A DNA stretch of 64,000 nt from Burkholderiaceae bacterium (GTDB taxonomy: Bacteria; Pseudomonadota; Gammaproteobacteria; Burkholderiales; Burkholderiaceae_C), in contig JAIRVR010000055.1 of the NCBI GenBank assembly GCA_031253795.1, forward strand, positions 62,001 to 126,000, given 5' to 3'. Each line of letters opens with the position of its first letter. Within the stretch, counting starts at the first letter, position 1. The translations under genes and the position numbers were made by a program. Below are positions 60,390 through 64,000 of this stretch, in pieces. The notes under the pieces are model-generated. The model did no database searches and was not told the DNA's origin. It saw nothing but the letters and a program-made list of their open reading frames with translations.

Positions 60390-63300
60390 TCATCCGCAGC
60401 TGCCCAGGTGGCCGCAGGCCGTGCAGTATTCGCAGCCGTCCTTGCGGATGACCGCATGGGCACCGCATTCCTCGCACTTGCGGCCGGCCATGACCATGGG
60501 GTCGCTGGCCACGGGCGGCGCCTCGGGCGAAGGCGAAGACGCAGGCGGCGCACCACCGCCACGCCGCGCGAGGATGTTCTGCACCGCGTAGGCAATGGCC
60601 GCCACCTCGGAGTCGTGCCACATGGGCACGCGCGCCCCGTCATCGCGCACATGGGTGCCCAGGCGCACGGGGCCGCGGTCCCAGGCCACCTTGCGCATGT
60701 CGCTCAGCGCGCGCTCCAGAAAGCCGCCGCGCGCGGCCAGTGACAGCAGGCGCATGCTGGATGTCACCCACTGCTGGGACTCGCCGCTCTGGCCCACGGG
60801 CATGAAGAACTCGATGGCGCGGTCCACGCTGCGGCCGTCGGCCAGGACCACGGGCAGGAAGGAGACGACCAGGTACAGGCGCTTGGGGCCTTGCTGGGTC
60901 CAGTACTCGATCTTCTCGGCCACGGCATCCAGCGCGCCCTGGGGCCGGCTTTCGATGACGCTGCGCAACGGGTCGGGGGCGGACAGGGCTGCGGCCGGTG
61001 CCGCTTCGCTCGCCGCCGGTGCCTCGGCCTGGAGCACGGCGCCCAGGATGGTGTTGGGCCGGTAGGTGGCCAGGCCCTTGAGGCCGGCGCGCCATGCCTG
61101 CAGGTACAGGTCCTTGAAATCCTCGTAGGCGTAGTCGGCCGCCACGTTCACGGTCTTGGAGATGGCCGTGTCCACGTAGGGCTGGACGGCCTGCATCATG
61201 GCGATGTGGTCGGCCGCCGCCATCTGCAGCGCGCTGACGAAGTAGTCGGGCAATTGCGCCACATCGCCGCCCAGGGCACGGAACAGCCGCCAGGCATGGT
61301 CCTCGACCGCGTACTCGGCGCTGCCGCCATCGGCCGTGCGCTTTCTGCGGGTGTACGTCCAGGAAAACGGCGGCTCTATGCCGTTGGAGGCGTTGTCGGC
61401 AAAGGCCAGGCTGACCGTTCCCGTGGGCGCGATGGACAGCAGATGGCTGTTGCGTATGCCATGCACGCGGATTCGCTCCTGCAGGGCCGCAGGCAGGCGG
61501 CTGGCAAAGCTGCCGGGCGCCAGGTATCCGTCGGCGTCGAACCGGGGGAAGGCACCCTTGTCGCGCGCCAGCTCCACCGAGGCGCCATAGGCCGCGTCAC
61601 GCATGTGTTCGGCGATGCGCGCGGCCATGGCGCGGCCTTCGGCCCGGTCATAGCGCAGGCGCAGCATGGCCAGCGCATTGCCCATGCCCGTGAAGCCCAC
61701 GCCGATGCGTCGCTTGGCCTCGCTTTCCGCACGCTGCTGGGGCAGGGGCCACCAGGTCAGGTCCAGCACATTGTCGAGCGCGCGCACCTGCACGGCCACG
61801 GCGCGGCCAAAGGCCTCGAAGTCGAAGTCCGGCGTGCCCGCAAAGCCGAAGGGGTGACGCACGAAGCGCGTGAGGATGATGGGTCCGAGGTCGCAGCAGC
61901 CATAGGGGGGCAGGGGCTGCTCGCCGCAGTTGTGCACATACAGGCCATTGGCATCGAAGGCGTGGCAGTCGGCCACGGTGACGTCATAGACCATTTCCTC
62001 GCCACCGTCTTCCAGGGCCTGCACGGTGGCGGTGAAGCGCTCGCGGTCGGGATGGCGCCGGCAATCCGCCAGCGCATGCTCCAGGCGCCCGGCCTTGTCC
62101 GTGTCGGCCAGGCCGATGCGCTCGGCAAAAATGACCAGGTTGTCGCCGCTGAGCACCAGCTCATGCTGCGCCTGGGCCGCATAGTCACGCAGGCCTGCCT
62201 TGCCGTCGGGCATGGCGCGCACCTGGGCCGGCCGCCGGTTTTCGTAGAGCGTCGACGCCATGCCCAGCCGCAGCAGCATGCGCTGCACGCAGCGAAGCAG
62301 CACCATATCGCTCTGGGACAGGCGCAGGCTCGCACCCTTGTTCTGCGCTCCCTGCATGGAACCATCGGTGTCGAACAGGCCGCGCAGCAGCCCCGTGCAA
62401 AAAGCACTGGAGCACTGTTCCATGGCCGGGGTAATGTGCTTGCGCCCCGGCTCCATGCCCATGGCCAGCGCCAGGTCGCGCAATGCCGCACTTTCCATGC
62501 GTGCCTCTGCGCGATCCGCGACGGGACGCTGGAACCCCCGGAAGTCCGCACGGTGGTGGTGGAGCGTGGCGGCCGCCGCCTCGGCGGCACGGATGATGCC
62601 TGCCGCACCCGTGGTGGCAAAGGGCTGCGCGTTGGCTCCGCCTGCGACCTGGCGCAGCGCGGGCGCCCAGACACTGATCACGGCCTTGTCCGCCCGCAGT
62701 GTTCCTTCGCCCATCAGCAGGCCCAGCAGGTAGCCCTCGGCCTCGCTGCCTCGCCCATCCCAGCCGGTGAGCGCACGATGGTTGTGCAGCAGGATCTCGT
62801 CCCCGGGCACCAATCGGGAAGCAGGTATCCATTCGGCCTGCGTGGTGTAGCGGGTACGGCGCGCGACACGGCGCACCCGGTGATCGGCCGTCAGGCGCAG
62901 CGCATGGCCTTCGCGCGTGGTCAGCCGCAGCACGGGCATGCGGCCCGTGGCAAAAAATCCGGCGCTCTCCGTGGCAAACACCTGTCCATCGACCACGGCC
63001 CCGAACGGCCGGCCGATCAGGTCGGCCACCTGGGCCGGCCCGGACTCCGTGAACACCCAGGTATCGGCGGTGACACAGGGATTCGTCGCCGCGATGTCTT
63101 CGCAGTAGCGCAGGTTGTTGTCGGTGTTGATGTGGTCCAGGAAGAGGATGCCGGGCTCGGCGAAGTCGTAGGCCGAGCGCATGATGGTGTCCCACAGCGC
63201 GCGCGCCGCCACGCTCTGGTAAACCCATTGGCCGTCACCGCGCTGGTGCGCGCCCTGCTCCAGCAGGGCCGTGCCGGGACGCGCACGGTGCACGAGCTGC

Positions 63301-63968
63301 CAGGGCCCGTCCTCGGCCACGGCCTGCATGAAGGCATCGCTGACGCCCACCGAGACGTTGAAGTTGTTCCAGCGCCCCGGCGTGCGCTTGGCCGTGATGA
63401 ACTCGAGCACATCCGGATGGTCGATGCGCAGCACACCCATCTGGGCGCCGCGCCGCGCGCCCGCGCTTTCCACCGTGGCGCAGGACTGGTCGAAGACGTT
63501 GATGTAGCTGCAGGGCCCCGAGGCCAGCGAGGCCGTGGCGCGCACCTCGGCGCCCTTGGGCCGTATGCGCGAGAAGTCATAGCCGACGCCACCGCCGCGG
63601 CGCATGGTTTCGGCAGCCTCGCGCAGTGCCTCGTAAATGCCGGGATAGCCGCCCTCGTCCATGCCCTGGATGCAGTCGCCCACGGGCTGGACGAAGCAGT
63701 TGATCAGCGTGGCCTGCAAATCCGTGCCGGCCGCGCTCATGATGCGGCCCGCGCCGATGGCCCCGGCCTGCAGGTTGGCCAGGAACAGGGCTTCGCACTC
63801 CTCGCGACGGGCCTCGGGTTCGACCGAGGCCAGGGCGCGCGCCACACGCGCATACAACTGGTCCACGCCCGTCTCGCCGTTCTTGAGGTACTTCTCGCGC
63901 AGCACATCGAGGCTGATGGGCTGCATTTCGGCCGCGTCCAGCGCACGGTCCAGCTTGTCGCGTTGCAT
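60390..63968 (-). CDS. nrdJ: Class II (adenosylcobalamin-dependent) ribonucleotide reductase, intein-containing
   Basis: Precursor of 1192 residues: exteins of 297 and 512 flank a 383-residue intein, giving a mature enzyme of 809. It reduces ribonucleotides with a B12-derived radical, oxygen-independently. Extein motifs are TLINCFVQPVGDCI, RRGGGVGYDFSRIRPKGA, NPC joined across the intein to GEQPLPPYGCCDLG, and NSHLLSIAPTGTVSLAFADNASNGIEP. The C-terminus has paired cysteines (CEECGAHAV ... CEYCTACG), a likely zinc ribbon. GGGAGAG precedes ATG 63968. Splicing is needed to restore the N-x-C-x-E active site. Confidence 0.95.
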   Translation of the reverse strand: MQRDKLDRALDAAEMQPISLDVLREKYLKNGETGVDQLYARVARALASVEPEARREECEALFLANLQAGAIGAGRIMSAAGTDLQATLINCFVQPVGDCIQGMDEGGYPGIYEALREAAETMRRGGGVGYDFSRIRPKGAEVRATASLASGPCSYINVFDQSCATVESAGARRGAQMGVLRIDHPDVLEFITAKRTPGRWNNFNVSVGVSDAFMQAVAEDGPWQLVHRARPGTALLEQGAHQRGDGQWVYQSVAARALWDTIMRSAYDFAEPGILFLDHINTDNNLRYCEDIAATNPCVTADTWVFTESGPAQVADLIGRPFGAVVDGQVFATESAGFFATGRMPVLRLTTREGHALRLTADHRVRRVARRTRYTTQAEWIPASRLVPGDEILLHNHRALTGWDGRGSEAEGYLLGLLMGEGTLRADKAVISVWAPALRQVAGGANAQPFATTGAAGIIRAAEAAAATLHHHRADFRGFQRPVADRAEARMESAALRDLALAMGMEPGRKHITPAMEQCSSAFCTGLLRGLFDTDGSMQGAQNKGASLRLSQSDMVLLRCVQRMLLRLGMASTLYENRRPAQVRAMPDGKAGLRDYAAQAQHELVLSGDNLVIFAERIGLADTDKAGRLEHALADCRRHPDRERFTATVQALEDGGEEMVYDVTVADCHAFDANGLYVHNCGEQPLPPYGCCDLGPIILTRFVRHPFGFAGTPDFDFEAFGRAVAVQVRALDNVLDLTWWPLPQQRAESEAKRRIGVGFTGMGNALAMLRLRYDRAEGRAMAARIAEHMRDAAYGASVELARDKGAFPRFDADGYLAPGSFASRLPAALQERIRVHGIRNSHLLSIAPTGTVSLAFADNASNGIEPPFSWTYTRRKRTADGGSAEYAVEDHAWRLFRALGGDVAQLPDYFVSALQMAAADHIAMMQAVQPYVDTAISKTVNVAADYAYEDFKDLYLQAWRAGLKGLATYRPNTILGAVLQAEAPAASEAAPAAALSAPDPLRSVIESRPQGALDAVAEKIEYWTQQGPKRLYLVVSFLPVVLADGRSVDRAIEFFMPVGQSGESQQWVTSSMRLLSLAARGGFLERALSDMRKVAWDRGPVRLGTHVRDDGARVPMWHDSEVAAIAYAVQNILARRGGGAPPASSPSPEAPPVASDPMVMAGRKCEECGAHAVIRKDGCEYCTACGHLGSCG
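61929..63077 (-). mobile_element. NrdJ intein with LAGLIDADG homing endonuclease
   Basis: Residues 298-680 of the precursor. Splicing blocks are complete: Cys1 (CVTADTWVF), block B TxxH (LTADHRV), block F (VYDVTVADCHAFDANGLYVHN) ending His-Asn, and Cys at +1 of the extein. Two dodecapeptides (YLLGLLMGEGTL and LLRGLFDTDGSM) retain their acidic residues, so the endonuclease may be active. The insertion is between NP and CGEQ, and the +1 Cys is the predicted thiyl-radical residue. Confidence 0.93.
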
Positions 63969-64000
63969 GCTGACTCTCCCATGGTCGGGTGGGGCCCGCC

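Noticed and set aside
1-64000. Searched by eye for tRNA, rRNA, CRISPR arrays, transposases, integrases, prophage genes and restriction systems.
   Set aside because: Nothing met the standard; the only mobile sequence supported is the intein and possibly the dispersed repeat.

Overview
The window is GC-rich (roughly two thirds G+C by eye) chromosomal DNA, densely packed with genes. Several things point to a betaproteobacterium of the Comamonadaceae, with Delftia as my best guess: Bug/TTT solute-binding proteins, small betaproteobacterial families (DUF1840, DUF3567, DUF2628), a LivFGHM cluster flanked by two CoA ligases, NMT1-type purine RNAs, and a GC-rich intergenic repeat. The genus is inference. 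No rRNA, tRNA, CRISPR array, transposase or phage gene was seen.

Layout. (1) 1-11.3 kb is an iron island: a 5'-truncated siderophore receptor, a PiuC hydroxylase, and two complete cell-surface signalling units (ECF sigma factor, FecR anti-sigma, STN-type TonB receptor), each with a Fur-box-like palindrome ahead of the sigma gene. (2) 11.3-20 kb holds an RluF-like pseudouridine synthase with a long charged tail, a small membrane protein, an IclR regulator divergent from an acyl-CoA operon (two acyl-CoA dehydrogenases, a Bug protein, a CaiB/BaiF CoA-transferase), and a Crp/Fnr regulator. (3) 20.3-29.3 kb is an acyl/aryl-acid uptake and activation cluster: long-chain-type CoA ligase, LivG, LivH, LivM, a periplasmic binding protein, LivF, and a PaaK-like ligase. 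Most of its gene gaps contain the same dispersed repeat. (4) 29.5-36.8 kb holds a Bug protein, a lipoprotein, DUF1840, cyclopropane fatty acid synthase, a membrane-anchored unknown, a lipoprotein aminopeptidase, and a PmrA/PmrB-like two-component system. (5) 37.1-38.9 kb is an EptA/MCR-family phosphoethanolamine transferase, preceded by an 11-bp-period direct repeat that looks like the response-regulator site.

(6) 38.9-45.3 kb is the most interesting part. A leftward operon (two NMT1-like binding proteins, ABC ATPase and permease, two small CDA-fold deaminases) and a rightward 2OG-Fe(II) oxygenase gene are transcribed divergently. Each has a copy of what I read as the NMT1-motif (xanthine/urate) riboswitch, and the rightward copy has a mutually exclusive stem. 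Together this looks like a purine scavenging and oxidation module in which the oxygenase step is uncharacterised.

(7) 45.4-60.4 kb is mixed metabolism: acyl-CoA-binding protein with a palindromic operator, M20 amidohydrolase, Tat-type ABC binding protein, lone molybdopterin oxidoreductase, UbiB-like kinase, Bug protein, TraB/GumN protein, fumarylacetoacetase-family hydrolase divergent from an IclR regulator with a clear palindrome, DUF3108, DUF3567, AbrB-family membrane protein, hemerythrin and a thioesterase. (8) 60.4-64 kb is a class II (B12-dependent) ribonucleotide reductase interrupted by a 383-residue intein with a LAGLIDADG endonuclease, placed directly before the radical cysteine.

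Where I moved a start codon away from the ORF-track start, the entry says why.
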